Shown here piece by piece: positions 8,812 through 19,695 of a stretch of DNA of 64,000 bases. Source of the stretch: Pseudomonas sp. 8AS (GTDB taxonomy: Bacteria > Pseudomonadota > Gammaproteobacteria > Pseudomonadales > Pseudomonadaceae); the NCBI RefSeq assembly GCF_902506505.1, contig NZ_LR733406.1:1822117-1886116 (forward strand), in the 5' to 3' direction. Within the stretch, counting starts at the first letter, position 1. Each line of letters starts with the position of its first letter. A program made the translations under genes and the position numbers. Under the pieces are notes generated by a model. The model had not been told where the DNA came from, made no database searches, and saw only the letters and a list, made by a program, of their open reading frames with translations.

Positions 8812-9914
8812 TCAGTTGCTGCTGGCGCGGCGCACGCCGGACTCACCCAGGTTGACCTGGGCGGCGATGCTGCCCTGGGCGGGGAACACCACCAGGTGGT
8901 CGGCCGCCACGCGGATGCCCACCTGCTGGCCCGGCAGGTGGTCGGCATGGCTGGGGAAGATCGCTTCCAGCTGGGTGCCGGTCGCCAGTTGCAGGCGGTA
9001 CAGGGTGGCCGCGCCGAGGAAGGTCTTGCCGACTATCCGCGCCTTCTGCTCGCTGTCCGGGTCGTAGACGATGTCGTCCGGGCGCAGCAGCACGTCCACC
9101 GAACTGCCGGGCGCCCAGGTGTAGGCGCGGTTGCCGCGGATCACGCCGAGCTCGGTCTGCACCGTGTCCGGGGTCAGCAGCTGGCCGCGGATGAAGTAGC
9201 CCTGGCCGACGAAGCTGGCGACGAAGGGCGTCAGCGGCTCGTGGTAGAGGTTGAACGGGGTATCCCACTGCTCCAGCCGGCCTTCCTTGAACACGCCGAC
9301 GTGGTCGCTGACGGCGAAGGCTTCTTCCTGGTCGTGGGTCACCAGGATGGCGCTGGTGCCGCGCGCCTTGAGGATGTCGCGCACCTCATGGCTGAGGCGC
9401 CGACGCAGTTCGCCATCGAGGTTGGAAAAGGGTTCGTCGAGCAGCAGCAGCTGCGGCTCCGGCGCCAGGGCGCGGGCCAGGGCCACGCGTTGCTGCTGGC
9501 CACCGGACAGCTCGTGGGGGTAGCGCCTGCCCAGCTGGGCCAGCTTGACCAGCTCCAGCAGCTCCTCGGTGATGCGTTCGCGCTCGGGGTGCTTGCGGAT
9601 GCCGAAGGCGATATTTTCCGCCACGCTCAGGTGCGGGAACAGGGCGTAGTCCTGGAACACCATGCCGATGCGGCGCTTCTCCGGGGCCAGGGTGAAGCCG
9701 GCACGCGAGATCACGTTGCCGCCCAGGGATATCTCGCCGGCCAGCACCGGCTCGAAGCCGGCAATCGCACGCAGGGTGGTGGTCTTGCCGCAGCCGGAGG
9801 GGCCGAGCAGGCAGCCGATGTCGCCGGCATTCAGGTGCAGGTTGAGCTGCTGCACCACCGGATGCTCCTGGTAGCCGCAGGCCAGCTCGCGCAGATTGAG
9901 CAGCAGGGGCTGGC

Positions 9915-9918
<4 letters not shown>
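8812..9918 (-). CDS. ABC transporter ATP-binding protein (FbpC/PotA-like)
   Basis: A 368-residue ATPase. Walker [10 protein letters not shown] (about 40-48), Q-loop [10 protein letters not shown], signature LSGGQQQR, Walker [13 protein letters not shown] and switch histidine LVTHD are all intact. About 120 C-terminal residues form a TOBE-like regulatory domain ([16 protein letters not shown]). This layout fits iron(III), polyamine or sulfate-type importers; the best family impression is FbpC-like. No permease or binding protein is adjacent, so it must work with partners encoded elsewhere. Its start overlaps the argF stop by four bases, so the two are co-translated. An ABC ATPase next to argF is also found in other pseudomonads. 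Confidence 0.88.
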
Positions 9919-10838
<920 letters not shown>

Positions 10839-11158
10839 TCACTACCTTAATTTCTACAACTGTCGCTGCGCGGTTTTTCCGGGGAAAAGCAGACCGGGCA
10901 GCGGCTGGAGCCGCGTGGGGGCGACAAATGGGGAAGGCGCGATCTTATAAGCAAATGCCGCACGGGGGCAAATGAGCGGCGTTGCCGGCCACTGCAACAC
11001 CTTGAGCCGGGAGATTTTTCTGCCTGCGGCCGGCGTCACAAAAGTGACATGTCGGGTTGCTGGTGGCTCCGGCCGGCTCCTACCATGCGCCCCGCCTGAC
11101 CAGGCAGACATGTCCAGCAACTGGGCATCAATGGATTTTCTATGCAAAGGAGTCTTGC
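10839..11158. promoter_or_regulatory. argF / lipoprotein divergent promoter region
   Basis: No gene is supported in these 320 bases. Two TGTCGC half-site-like elements, at 10861-10866 (plus) and 10921-10926 (read as GCGACA), lie upstream of argF and resemble the TGTCGC core of Pseudomonas ArgR sites; the flanks match poorly. A short perfect inverted repeat GTCAC-AAAA-GTGAC at 11035-11048 lies about 110 bases before the lipoprotein start and may be an operator of unknown regulator. Confidence 0.35.
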
Positions 11159-11590
11159 ATGAAACACGTAGCCTATGCCGCCGCTTTTTCCGCTCTCGCC
11201 CTGCTGACTGGCTGTGCCAGCCAGAACTACAGCCAGCCGAGTGCGCCGCTCAATGGTGAAGTGCAAACCAACCTGAAAGCGGACGTGAAAGTCGGCGAGT
11301 CCATCACGGGCGAGTCTTCGGTGAACATCCTGTTCGGCATGTTCAAGCTGGGTGGCGATACCCAGTTCGCTGACGGCGTAACCTATGGTGGTGGCGAAGG
11401 TGGTTTCGCTCTGGGTCTGGACCCGGTAGCTGCCGCCAAATCCGCGGCTGCCTTCAAGGCAGTCAAATCCTCCGGTGCCGACCTGATCGTCGCGCCGCGC
11501 TACGAAGTGAGCGTGCAGGATTACATGGTGTTCAAGGCCGTCAACGTCAAAGTGACCGGCAACAAGGGCACCATCAGCACCATTCGTTGA
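11159..11590 (+). CDS. Small conserved lipoprotein
   Basis: A 143-residue protein starting at ATG 11159 with AAGGAG six bases upstream. The signal peptide ends in a lipobox (LLTGC, Cys at about residue 19), so it should be lipid-anchored, probably to the outer membrane. The mature part is Gly/Ala/Val-rich, with a stretch VTYGGGEGGFALGLDP and a C-terminal half (GADLIVAPRYEVSVQDYMVFKAV) resembling small lipoproteins of unknown role in pseudomonads. I do not recognise a function. It stands alone between argF and the molybdopterin oxidoreductase. Confidence 0.8.
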   Translation: MKHVAYAAAFSALALLTGCASQNYSQPSAPLNGEVQTNLKADVKVGESITGESSVNILFGMFKLGGDTQFADGVTYGGGEGGFALGLDPVAAAKSAAAFKAVKSSGADLIVAPRYEVSVQDYMVFKAVNVKVTGNKGTISTIR

Positions 11591-11774
11591 TCCGCCTGGC
11601 AACTCGGCTGCCTGCAGTCGGGTCCGGTCTGATCCATTGATGCGCTGTTGAATCGGCGGGCATGATGCCCGCCGATTCATGAAACTTAGGCCACTGGCCA
11701 AGCCTTCCCCTAGCCTCCATAGTCCTGTTTCCACGACCCGACCGGTCGTCTCGAACAAGAATGCGAGGCCAGTC

Positions 11775-13883
11775 ATGAGCAAGACCCTCCACCACCGTGC
11801 CTGCCATCTGTGCGAGGCCATCTGCGGCCTGACCATCGAAACCGAGCGCCTGGCCGACGGCAGCCAGCAGATCCTGTCGATCAAGGGCGATGCCCAGGAC
11901 AGCTTCAGTCGCGGCCATATCTGCCCCAAGGCCGTGGCCCTGCAGGACATCCAGCACGACCCCGACCGTCTGCGCCAGCCCATGCGCCGGATTGGCAACG
12001 AGTGGCAGCCGATTGGCTGGGACGAAGCCTTCGCCCTGGTCGCCGAGCGCCTGGCGACGATCCAGGAACGCCACGGCAAGAACGCCGTGGCCGTGTACCA
12101 GGGCAATCCCAGCGTGCACAACTACGGTCTGATGACCCACAGCAACTACTTCCTCGGCCAGCTGAAGACGCGCAACCGCTACTCCGCCACCTCGGTGGAC
12201 CAGCTGCCGCACCACCTGACCAGCTACCTGATGTACGGCCACGGCTTCCTACTGCCGATTCCGGACATCGACCACACCCAATTCATGCTGATCCTCGGTG
12301 GCAACCCGCTGGCCTCCAACGGCAGCCTGATGACCGTGCCGGACGTGGAGAAACGCCTGAAGGCGCTCAAGGCTCGTGGCGGCAAGCTGGTGGTGGTCGA
12401 CCCGCGGCGCAGCGAGACGGCGGCCATGGCCGACCAGCATGTGTTCGTCCGCCCCGGCAACGATGCGGCCCTGCTGCTGGGCCTGCTCAACACCCTGTTC
12501 GACGAGGGCCTGACCCGCGCCAGCCACCTGCCGGTCAACGGCCTGGAGCAGGTGCGCGCGGCAATCGCCGGGTTCACCGCCGAGGCCGTGAGCGCTCGTT
12601 GCGGCGTGCCGGCGGCGAGTATCCGCCAGTTGGCCCGTGATTTTGCCGGCGCCGAGTCGGCGGTGTGCTACGGGCGCATGGGCGTGTCCACCCAGGCCTT
12701 CGGCAGCCTGTGCCACTGGCTGATCCAGCTGATCAATCTGGTCACCGGCAACCTCGACCAGCCGGGCGGGGCGCTGTGCACCACGCCGGCGCTGGACCTG
12801 GTGGCGAGCACCGCCGGCGGCCACTTCAATGTCTGGCAGAGCCGGGTTTCCGGCCTGCCCGAGTACGGCGGCGAGCTGCCGGTGGCGGCGCTGGCCGAGG
12901 AGATGCTCACCCCCGGCGAGGGCCAGGTGCGCGCGCTGGTCACGGTGGCCGGCAACCCGGTGCTGTCCACCCCCAACGGCCGCCAGCTGGAGCAGGCGCT
13001 GGAGGGGCTGGAGTTCATGCTCAGCATCGACCTCTATATCAATGAAACCACCCGCTACGCCGACCTGATCCTGCCGCCCACCGCGCCGCTGGAGCACGAT
13101 CACTACGACAGCACCTTCAATGCCTTCGCCGTGCGCAACGTCACCCGCTTCAACGAGGCGGTGCTGGACAAGCCGGCGGGGGCGCTGGACGACTGGGAAA
13201 TCTTCGTCGGCTTGGCCCGGGCCTTCGCCGCCAAGGTCGGCAACGAGCTGAAACCGAGCAAGACGCCACAGCAGATGATTGACCTGGGCCTGCGCTTCGG
13301 TCCTTACGGCGACCAGTCGCCGCACAAACTCAGCCTGGCGGCCATCCGCGAGCAGCCCCATGGCATCGACCTGGGGCCGCTGCAGCCGAACCTGGGCGGG
13401 CGCCTGAAGACCGAATCCAAGGCCGTCGAGGCCGCTCCGGCGCTGCTGGTCGCCGACCTGGCACGCTTCGCTGCGCAACCGCAGGCCGGCGAGGGCGAGC
13501 TGCTGCTGATCGGCCGCCGCCACGTGCGCAGCAACAATTCCTGGATGCACAACTACCAGCGCCTGGTGAAGGGCAAGCCGCGCCACCAGTTGCTGATGCA
13601 CCCGCAGGACATGGCCGGGCGCAGCCTCAGCGATGGCCAGCGCGTGCGCATCGAGTCGCGGGTGGGGGCCATCGAGGTCGAGGTGCTGGGCAGCGAGGAG
13701 ATGATGCCCGGCGTGGTCAGCCTGCCGCACGGCTGGGGTCATGCCCGCCCGGGCGTGCAGATGGCCATCGCCAGCGCCCAGCCCGGCGCCAGTGCCAACG
13801 ACCTGACCGACGAGCGGCAGCTCGATGCCGTCTCCGGTAACGCCGCGCTGAACGGGGTGCCGGTGCGCGTGGCGGCGGCCTGA
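11775..13883 (+). CDS. Molybdopterin oxidoreductase (formate dehydrogenase/nitrate reductase-like)
   Basis: A 702-residue member of the DMSO-reductase superfamily. The N-terminus carries a [4Fe-4S] motif CHLCEAICG followed by ICPKA. The bis-MGD-binding regions are present (NYGLMTHSNYFLG, ILGGNPLASNGSL, VVVDPRRSETA, and the C-terminal molydopterin-binding domain from about 590). No signal peptide is evident, so it should be cytoplasmic. No reductase or cytochrome partner gene is adjacent, so donor, acceptor and substrate cannot be named. The start at 11775 (MSKTLHHRACHLC) places the cluster motif near the N-terminus as in homologues; an upstream in-frame ATG would add 32 unrelated residues. 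Confidence 0.88.
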   Translation: MSKTLHHRACHLCEAICGLTIETERLADGSQQILSIKGDAQDSFSRGHICPKAVALQDIQHDPDRLRQPMRRIGNEWQPIGWDEAFALVAERLATIQERHGKNAVAVYQGNPSVHNYGLMTHSNYFLGQLKTRNRYSATSVDQLPHHLTSYLMYGHGFLLPIPDIDHTQFMLILGGNPLASNGSLMTVPDVEKRLKALKARGGKLVVVDPRRSETAAMADQHVFVRPGNDAALLLGLLNTLFDEGLTRASHLPVNGLEQVRAAIAGFTAEAVSARCGVPAASIRQLARDFAGAESAVCYGRMGVSTQAFGSLCHWLIQLINLVTGNLDQPGGALCTTPALDLVASTAGGHFNVWQSRVSGLPEYGGELPVAALAEEMLTPGEGQVRALVTVAGNPVLSTPNGRQLEQALEGLEFMLSIDLYINETTRYADLILPPTAPLEHDHYDSTFNAFAVRNVTRFNEAVLDKPAGALDDWEIFVGLARAFAAKVGNELKPSKTPQQMIDLGLRFGPYGDQSPHKLSLAAIREQPHGIDLGPLQPNLGGRLKTESKAVEAAPALLVADLARFAAQPQAGEGELLLIGRRHVRSNNSWMHNYQRLVKGKPRHQLLMHPQDMAGRSLSDGQRVRIESRVGAIEVEVLGSEEMMPGVVSLPHGWGHARPGVQMAIASAQPGASANDLTDERQLDAVSGNAALNGVPVRVAAA

Positions 13884-14022
13884 GCCGGCTGGCAGGCGTG
13901 GCCATGGCTGGCGGGCGAGGGGGCGAATGTGCCGGCTTAACCCGAGCCCGCAACTGGGATTTTCGGTTACAATCGCCCCATCCAGTCCGGTGCAGTCCGG
14001 GAAAGTTCAGACGAGGTGAGTC

Positions 14023-14352
14023 GTGGATATTATCGATACCATCAAAGAGCAGATCGCCAACAACACCATCCTGCTGTACATGAAAGGCTCGCCGAATGCG
14101 CCGCAGTGCGGTTTTTCGTCGAAGGCCGCGCAGGTGGTGATGGCCTGTGGCGAGAAGTTCGCCTATGTGGACATCCTGCAGAACCCGGAAATCCGCGCCA
14201 ACCTGCCGAAGTACGCCAACTGGCCGACCTTCCCGCAGCTGTGGGTGGCCGGTGAGCTGGTCGGCGGCAGCGACATCATGACCGAGATGTTCGAGAAGGG
14301 TGAGCTGCAGACCCTGATCAAGGAAGCCGCACAGAAAGCCAGCGCCGAGTAA
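14023..14352 (+). CDS. grxD: Monothiol glutaredoxin, Grx4/GrxD type
   Basis: A 109-residue protein starting with GTG; GAGGTGAG lies just upstream, and the alternative long frame has no site. The monothiol active site CGFS is in NAPQCGFSSKAA, with the glutathione-binding WPTFPQLWVAGELVGGSDI segment following. Proteins of this class bind and transfer [2Fe-2S] clusters with glutathione and usually with a BolA partner. A TACAAT -10-like hexamer is visible at 13968-13973. A strong terminator follows the stop, and bacterioferritin converges on it, so two iron-handling genes lie side by side. Confidence 0.95.
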   Translation: MDIIDTIKEQIANNTILLYMKGSPNAPQCGFSSKAAQVVMACGEKFAYVDILQNPEIRANLPKYANWPTFPQLWVAGELVGGSDIMTEMFEKGELQTLIKEAAQKASAE

Positions 14353-14367
14353 TTCGCCGCTGCAATG

Positions 14368-14395
14368 AAAAAGCCCCGCATCTGCGGGGCTTTTT
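14368..14395. terminator. Bidirectional rho-independent terminator, grxD/bfr
   Basis: The stem AAAAAGCCCCGCA / TGCGGGGCTTTTT surrounds a two-base loop and lies between the convergent grxD and bacterioferritin genes. It has A/T runs on both sides and can serve both directions. Confidence 0.9.
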
Positions 14396-14408
14396 CATAC
14401 GCGCCGGT

Positions 14409-14879
14409 TTATTCGTCCATCTGCGATTGCAGGTAGTTTTCCAGGCCGATCTTGTCGATCAGGCCGATCTGGGTCTCCAGCCAGTCGATGTGCTCTTCCT
14501 CGGATTCGAGGATGTCTTCCAGCAGCTCGCGGGTGCCGTAGTCGCCGACGCTCTCGCAGTAGGCGATGGCGGCTTTCAGGTCGGGAATGGCCTGGTGTTC
14601 CAGCTTGAGGTCGCTGGCCAGCATCTCCTTGGTGTTCTCGCCGATCATCAGCTTGCCTAGGTCCTGCAGGTTGGGCAGGCCTTCGAGGAAGAGGATGCGC
14701 TTGATCAGCTTGTCCGCATGCTTCATCTCGTCGATCGATTCGTGATACTCGTGCTCGCCGAGTTTTTTCAGGCCCCAGTCCTCATACATGCGCGCGTGCA
14801 GGAAGTATTGGTTGATGGCCACCAGCTCGTTGCCAAGGATCTTGTTCAGATGTTGGATGACTTTCTTGTCGCCTTTCAT
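14409..14879 (-). CDS. bfrB: Bacterioferritin (heme-binding type)
   Basis: A 156-residue four-helix ferritin that stores iron as a 24-mer cage. All ferroxidase ligands are visible: E18, E51, H54, E94, E127 and H130. M52 is present, the residue that ligates heme between subunits, so this is the heme-binding BfrB type rather than the ferritin-like FtnA/BfrA type. The upstream region is AT-rich and probably carries the promoter. The small ferredoxin gene bfd is not found in the neighbouring intergenic DNA. Confidence 0.95.
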   Translation of the reverse strand: MKGDKKVIQHLNKILGNELVAINQYFLHARMYEDWGLKKLGEHEYHESIDEMKHADKLIKRILFLEGLPNLQDLGKLMIGENTKEMLASDLKLEHQAIPDLKAAIAYCESVGDYGTRELLEDILESEEEHIDWLETQIGLIDKIGLENYLQSQMDE

Positions 14880-15195
14880 GGCTGGCCTCGCTGAGCGGGT
14901 TTGAATAACGTTTGAGTCTGCTCCGGGAGTTGTTCTTCGTCAAATCTAAGTATCTGAAAAACATACGATATTTAATAAAAGTAAGAATGCTTAAGTTCCG
15001 CATCCGGACGCTAAGCCATTGAAACCGGTGGATAAGTGCAGGGTCTCAAGAACAGTGGCGGGCCTGCCTTCCGGGCGGTCGCCGGATGGCGCGACGAACT
15101 GTGCAGGGAAAAGCGGGAATGCAGGGCATGATATTTGGCAACGCCGTAGGCTGGCTGGTTACTGGCGGCGGGTGGCGTAAAGGAGGCTGGTGCTG
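14880..15195. other. Divergent intergenic region upstream of bacterioferritin
   Basis: No gene is supported. The segment 14940-14998 is notably AT-rich and contains hexamers such as ATACGATATTTAATAAAAG; it likely holds the bacterioferritin promoter and iron- or stress-responsive sites. I see no clear Fur or OxyR consensus. No bfd-like cysteine-rich small ORF is present on either strand. Confidence 0.4.
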
Positions 15196-15564
15196 ATGAT
15201 GGCGCGTCTGGCGGCCGATGCCGTGGTGCTGGTGCACCTGGGTTTCATCCTGTTCGTGCTGTTCGGCGCGCTGCTGCTGTTGCGCTGGCGCTGGCTCGCC
15301 CTGCTGCATGTGCCGGCGGTGGCCTGGGCGGCGACTGTGGAGCTGTTGCAGCTGTACTGCCCGTTGACGCCCCTGGAGAACCAGTTGCGCCAGGCGGCGG
15401 GGCAGGTGGGCTACAGCGACGGTTTCATCGAGCACTACCTGATTCCGCTGATCTACCCGGCCGGCCTCACGGCGCAGAGCCAGGTGTGGCTGGGCGTGCT
15501 GGTGCTGCTGGTCAATCTGCCGATCTATCTGTGGCTGCTGTGGCGCGCGCGGCGCAGGCGCTGA
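15196..15564 (+). CDS. DUF2784 membrane protein
   Basis: A 122-residue integral membrane protein with about four hydrophobic helices and short loops; it ends in the basic tail WRARRRR. The family signature is in VLVHLGFILFVLFGALLL near the start and the loop CPLTPLENQLR in the middle. DUF2784 proteins have no known function. The ATG at 15196 is chosen over the GTG at 15190 because AAAGGAGG lies nine bases upstream of it. Its stop codon overlaps the first base of a palindromic mobile-element-like repeat. Confidence 0.85.
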   Translation: MMARLAADAVVLVHLGFILFVLFGALLLLRWRWLALLHVPAVAWAATVELLQLYCPLTPLENQLRQAAGQVGYSDGFIEHYLIPLIYPAGLTAQSQVWLGVLVLLVNLPIYLWLLWRARRRR

Positions 15565-15705
15565 GAACCTGTCTCGGATCTCTTGATCGTCGGCCATGCT
15601 GCGTTGAAATTGGGCTCGGACTGCTCATTTACACCTCGTAAACTCCGCGTCCTCGCCCAATTTCGCCTTACCTGGCTCTAGCTCAAAAGACCCTAAACAG
15701 ATTCT
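15564..15705. repeat. MITE-like palindromic element, 142 bp
   Basis: The ends are imperfect inverted repeats: AGAACCTGTCTCGGATCTCT at the left and, read on the other strand from the right, AGAATCTGTTTAGGGTCTTT, with about 19 of 25 positions matching. An inner inverted repeat GAAATTGGGC ... GCCCAATTTC lies inside. No coding potential is evident. The structure fits a small non-autonomous mobile element or large REP-type unit. Confidence 0.65.
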
Positions 15706-15859
15706 TAGATAGTGAACGGGCGCTGAGAGGCGCAAGCGGAGGCCTGCCAGAGCTGGGGGCGCTTTCTTGCCCGTCATTCAGCGGCTTGATGCAGCAGGGC
15801 CGCCGCGCCAGCCTTGGTTACACTCTGGGCATCCTCACCAGACAACAAGGCTGTAGACA

Positions 15860-16669
15860 ATGCAAAAGCGCATGATGATTACCGGGGCCGGTTCCGGCCT
15901 GGGACGTGAAATAGCCCTGCGCTGGGCGCGCGAAGGCTGGCAACTGGCCCTGGCCGACGTCAACGAGAGCGGTTTGGCGGAAACCCTGCAGCTGGTGCGC
16001 GCGGCCGGTGGCGATGGCTTCACCCTGCGTTGCGACGTGCGCGACTACAGCCAGCTGACCGCCGTGGCCCAGGCCTGCGAGGAGCGTTTCGGCGGCCTCG
16101 ATGTACTGGTCAACAATGCCGGAGTGTCGGCCGGCGGCTTCTTCGGCGACCTCAGCCTGGAAGACTGGGACTGGCAGCTGGCGATCAACCTGATGGGCGT
16201 GGTCAAAGGCTGCAAGGCCTTCCTGCCGCTGCTGCTGCAGAGCAAGGGGCGCATCATCAACATCGCCTCCATGGCCGCGTTGATGCAGGGTCCGGCGATG
16301 AGCAACTACAACGTGGCCAAGGCCGGCGTGGTGGCCTTGTCCGAGAGCCTGCTGCCCGAACTCAAGCCGCAAGGCGTCAGTGTGCACGTGGTCTGCCCGT
16401 CGTTCTTCCAGACCAACCTGCTCGATTCCTTCCGTGGCCCGACCCCGGCGATGAAGCAGCAGGTCGGCAAGCTGCTGGAGCAGAGCCCGATCAGCGCCGC
16501 GGATATCGCCGACTACATCTATCAGGAAGTGGCCAAGGGCGAGTTCATGATCCTGCCGCACGAGCAGGGGCGCATGGCCTGGCAGATCAAGCGGCAGAAC
16601 CCGCAGGCGATCTATAACGAAATGACTGTGATGTGCGAGAAGATGCGCAGCAAGATGGGCGCCGCCTGA
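15860..16669 (+). CDS. Short-chain dehydrogenase/reductase
   Basis: A 269-residue classical-type SDR. The nucleotide-binding motif TGAGSGLG is at about residues 8-15, an acidic residue after the second strand (ADVNES) suggests NAD(H)-type binding, then NNAG, the catalytic serine region INIASMAAL and YNVAK (Tyr/Lys). The substrate is not deducible; the C-terminal third (MILPHEQGRMAWQIKRQNP) is typical of pseudomonad SDRs of unknown role. A short ribosome-binding site is hard to see (CAAGG about 12 bases upstream). A terminator-like hairpin follows. Confidence 0.9.
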   Translation: MQKRMMITGAGSGLGREIALRWAREGWQLALADVNESGLAETLQLVRAAGGDGFTLRCDVRDYSQLTAVAQACEERFGGLDVLVNNAGVSAGGFFGDLSLEDWDWQLAINLMGVVKGCKAFLPLLLQSKGRIINIASMAALMQGPAMSNYNVAKAGVVALSESLLPELKPQGVSVHVVCPSFFQTNLLDSFRGPTPAMKQQVGKLLEQSPISAADIADYIYQEVAKGEFMILPHEQGRMAWQIKRQNPQAIYNEMTVMCEKMRSKMGAA

Positions 16670-16688
16670 TTTCGGCGGGCATGAAAAA

Positions 16689-16709
16689 GGGGCAGCCAAG
16701 GCTGCCCCT
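16689..16709 (+). terminator. Rho-independent terminator after SDR gene
   Basis: The stem GGGGCAGCC / GGCTGCCCC with an AA loop is preceded by AAAA and followed by TATTCGTTTT. It ends the short-chain dehydrogenase transcript and could also work for readthrough from the other side. Confidence 0.75.
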
Positions 16710-16742
16710 ATTCGTTTTCAGACGTCTTGCAAGGCGGAATCC

Positions 16743-16818
16743 GTAGGATGGGTTGAGCGCAGCGATACCCATCGAGCAGAAGATGGGTATCGGCGCCAAG
16801 CGCCTCAACCCATCCTGC
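16743..16818. repeat. Palindromic repeat family A, copy 1 (GTAGGATGGG type)
   Basis: Arms GTAGGATGGGTTGAGC and CTCAACCCATCCTGC enclose a second inner inverted pair, GATACCCATC and GATGGGTATC. Two more copies of the same design are at 46091-46160 and 63709-63779. This one lies between the SDR and rapA genes. Confidence 0.8.
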
Positions 16819-16833
16819 GGGCTGTCTACTAGG

Positions 16834-19695
16834 TCAGCCGGCGACCAGTACGCGGATCGCCTCCAGGCGCATGGCGGCTTTCTCGAAGAAGCTCAGACCG
16901 CTGCTGCGCTGCTTGCGCAGGGCTTCGATCTCGCTGTCGCGCACGCTCGGGTTGACCGCCTGCAGGGCAGTCAAACGGGCGATTTCCTCGTCCAGGCCGG
17001 CGCTGAAACGCTGGCGCGCTTCATCTACGCGCTGGGTGTGGCGCGGCAGGATCTTCGCCTCGGCGGTGTTGATCTGCTTGCTCAGCACTTCGCGCTGGGC
17101 CTGCACGAACTTGTTGGCACTGGCCCGTGGCACGCTTTCCAGCTGGTCGTTGAGGGTCTCGAAGGCCACGCGCGCGGCCAGGTCGTTGCCGTTGCCGTCG
17201 AGCAGGCAGCGCAGGGCCACCGGCGGCAGGTAGCGGCCGAGCTGCAGCGAACGCGGGGCGACCACTTCGCTAACATAGAGCAGTTCGAGCAGCACGGTGC
17301 CGGGTTTCAGCGCCTTGTTCTTGATCAGCGCCACTGCGGTGTTGCCCATCGAGCCGGACAGCACCAGGTCCATGCCGCCCTGGACCATGGGGTGTTCCCA
17401 GGTGAGGAACTGCATGTCTTCGCGGGCCAGGGCCTGGTTGCGGTCGTAGGTGACGGTGACCGCCTCGTCGTCGCCAAGCGGGAAGCTGGCGTCCAGCATC
17501 TTCTCGCTGGGGCGCAACACCAGGGCGTTTTCCGAGTGATCTTCGCTGTCGATGCCATAGGCGTCGAACAGCTCTTCCATGTAGATCGGCAGGGCGAACT
17601 GGTCGTCCTGCTCGAGGATGTCCTCGACCAGTTGCTGGCCTTCGCCGGAGCCGCCGGAGTTGAGCTCCAGCAGGCGGTCGCGGCCGCTGTGCAGCTCGCC
17701 TTCCAGGCGTTTGCGCTCGGCCGTGGCCTCGTCCAGCAGGCCCTGCCAGTCGCCGCCATCGCTTTCTTCCAGCAGCGGCAGCAGGCGCGGGCCGAACTGG
17801 TGCTGCAGGGCGTTGCCGGTCGGGCAGGTGGCGAGGAAGGCGTTCAGCGCCTGGTGGTACCACTGGAACAGGCGTTCCTGCGGGCTGTTCTCCAGGTACG
17901 GCACGTGCAGCTGGATCACATGCTTCTGGCCGATGCGGTCGAGGCGGCCGATGCGCTGTTCGAGCAGATCCGGGTGGGCCGGCAGGTCGAACAGCACCAG
18001 ATGGTGGCTGAACTGGAAGTTGCGGCCTTCGGAGCCGATCTCGGAGCAGATCAGCACCTGGGCGCCGAATTCCTCGTCGGCGAAGTAGGCGGCGGCGCGG
18101 TCGCGCTCGAGGATGTTCATGCCCTCGTGGAACACCGTAGCCGGGATGCCGGAACGCACGCGCAGGCCGTCGGCCAGGTCCAGGGCGGTCTCGGCGTGGG
18201 CGCAGATCACCAGCACCTTGAACTTCTTGAGCATCTTCAGGGTGTCGATCAGCCAGTCGACGCGCGGATCGAACTTCCACCAGCGCTCGTCCTCGCCACC
18301 TTCCTGCTGGGCCTGGTAGCTGACTTCCGGGTACAGGTCGGCATGCTCGCCGAGCGGCAGCTCCATGTACTCCATCGGATTGGCCAGCGGGTAGGCGTGC
18401 AGCTCGCGCTGGGGGAAACCCTGCACCGCGGCGCGGGTGTTGCGGAACAGCAGGCGGCCGGTACCGTGGCGATCGAGCAGCTCGCGGATCAGGCGTGCCG
18501 CGGCTTCGGTGTCGCCATCGTTGACCGCGGCCAGCAAAGCTTCGCCCTCGGCGCCGAGGAAGCCGTGGATGGTGGCGTGGGCCTGCTCCGACAGACGACC
18601 TTCGTCGAGCAGTTCCTGCACCGCTTCGGCGACCGGGCGGTAGTTGGCGCTCTCGGCGCGGAAGGCGTCGAGGTCATGGAAGCGGTTGGGGTCGAGCAGG
18701 CGCAGGCGCGCAAAGTGGCTTTCCAGGCCCAGCTGTTCCGGGGTGGCGGTGAGCAGCAGCACGCCGGGGATCAGCTCGGCCAGTTGCTCGACCAGGCGGT
18801 ATTCGTCGCTGGCCTTTTCCGGGTGCCAGACCAGGTGGTGGGCCTCGTCGACCACCAGCAGGTCCCAGCCGGCGGCGAAGGCGGCGTCCTGTGCCTTGTC
18901 GCTGCGCTTCAGCCATTCCAGCGAGACCAGCGCCAGCTGGGTGTCTTCGAAGGGGTTGTCGGCGTCGCTTTCGACGAAGCGTTCGGCGTCGAACAGCGCT
19001 ACTTCCAGGTTGAAGCGTCGGCGCATTTCCACCAACCACTGGTGCTGCAGGTTCTCCGGCACCAGGATCAGCACCCGCGAGGCGCGGCCGCTGAGCAGCT
19101 GGCGGTGGATCACCAGGCCGGCCTCGATGGTCTTGCCCAGGCCCACTTCGTCGGCCAGCAGCACGCGCGGGGCGACTCGGTCGGCCACTTCGCGGGCGAT
19201 ATGCAGCTGGTGGGCAATCGGCTGGGCGCGCGCGCCACCCAGGCCCCAGAGGTTGGACTGGAGCAGGCGGCTCTGGTGTTCGAGGCTGTGGTAGCGCAGG
19301 GAAAACCAGCTCAGCGGGTCGATCTGCCCGGCGAACAGGCGGTCGCTGGCCAGGCGGAACTGGATGAAGTTGGACAGCTGGGTTTCCGGCAGGCTGTAGG
19401 GCGCGTGCTGGGCATCGAAACCGTGGTAGACCAGCAGGCCGTCGACGTCCTCGACTTCCTGCACGGTCATCTTCCAGCCTTCGAAGTGGGTGATCTCGTC
19501 ACCCGGGGCGAAGCGCACGCGTGTCAGCGGGGCGTTGCGCAGGGAATACTGGCGGGTCTCCCCGGTGGCCGGGTAGAGCACGGTGAGCAGGCGCCCGTCC
19601 GAGGTGAGGATGGTGCCCAGGCCCAGTTCGGCTTCGCTGTCGCTGATCCAGCGCTGCCCCGGTTGATACTGCTGCACAGTGCCACTACTTGCCAT
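16834..19695 (-). CDS. rapA: RNA polymerase-associated ATPase RapA (HepA)
   Basis: A 953-residue Swi2/Snf2-type translocase that rebinds and recycles RNA polymerase. Order: N-terminal Tudor-like domains (about 1-110), helicase ATP-binding domain with ADEVGLGKT (about 180-188) and [10 protein letters not shown], helicase C domain with [12 protein letters not shown] and [11 protein letters not shown], then the RapA-specific C-terminal region. Length is close to the E. coli protein (968). The start at 19695 ([16 protein letters not shown]) matches the family; longer in-frame starts add unrelated sequence. An antisense open frame covers almost the whole gene but is a codon-bias shadow. Confidence 0.96.
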   Translation of the reverse strand: MASSGTVQQYQPGQRWISDSEAELGLGTILTSDGRLLTVLYPATGETRQYSLRNAPLTRVRFAPGDEITHFEGWKMTVQEVEDVDGLLVYHGFDAQHAPYSLPETQLSNFIQFRLASDRLFAGQIDPLSWFSLRYHSLEHQSRLLQSNLWGLGGARAQPIAHQLHIAREVADRVAPRVLLADEVGLGKTIEAGLVIHRQLLSGRASRVLILVPENLQHQWLVEMRRRFNLEVALFDAERFVESDADNPFEDTQLALVSLEWLKRSDKAQDAAFAAGWDLLVVDEAHHLVWHPEKASDEYRLVEQLAELIPGVLLLTATPEQLGLESHFARLRLLDPNRFHDLDAFRAESANYRPVAEAVQELLDEGRLSEQAHATIHGFLGAEGEALLAAVNDGDTEAAARLIRELLDRHGTGRLLFRNTRAAVQGFPQRELHAYPLANPMEYMELPLGEHADLYPEVSYQAQQEGGEDERWWKFDPRVDWLIDTLKMLKKFKVLVICAHAETALDLADGLRVRSGIPATVFHEGMNILERDRAAAYFADEEFGAQVLICSEIGSEGRNFQFSHHLVLFDLPAHPDLLEQRIGRLDRIGQKHVIQLHVPYLENSPQERLFQWYHQALNAFLATCPTGNALQHQFGPRLLPLLEESDGGDWQGLLDEATAERKRLEGELHSGRDRLLELNSGGSGEGQQLVEDILEQDDQFALPIYMEELFDAYGIDSEDHSENALVLRPSEKMLDASFPLGDDEAVTVTYDRNQALAREDMQFLTWEHPMVQGGMDLVLSGSMGNTAVALIKNKALKPGTVLLELLYVSEVVAPRSLQLGRYLPPVALRCLLDGNGNDLAARVAFETLNDQLESVPRASANKFVQAQREVLSKQINTAEAKILPRHTQRVDEARQRFSAGLDEEIARLTALQAVNPSVRDSEIEALRKQRSSGLSFFEKAAMRLEAIRVLVAG

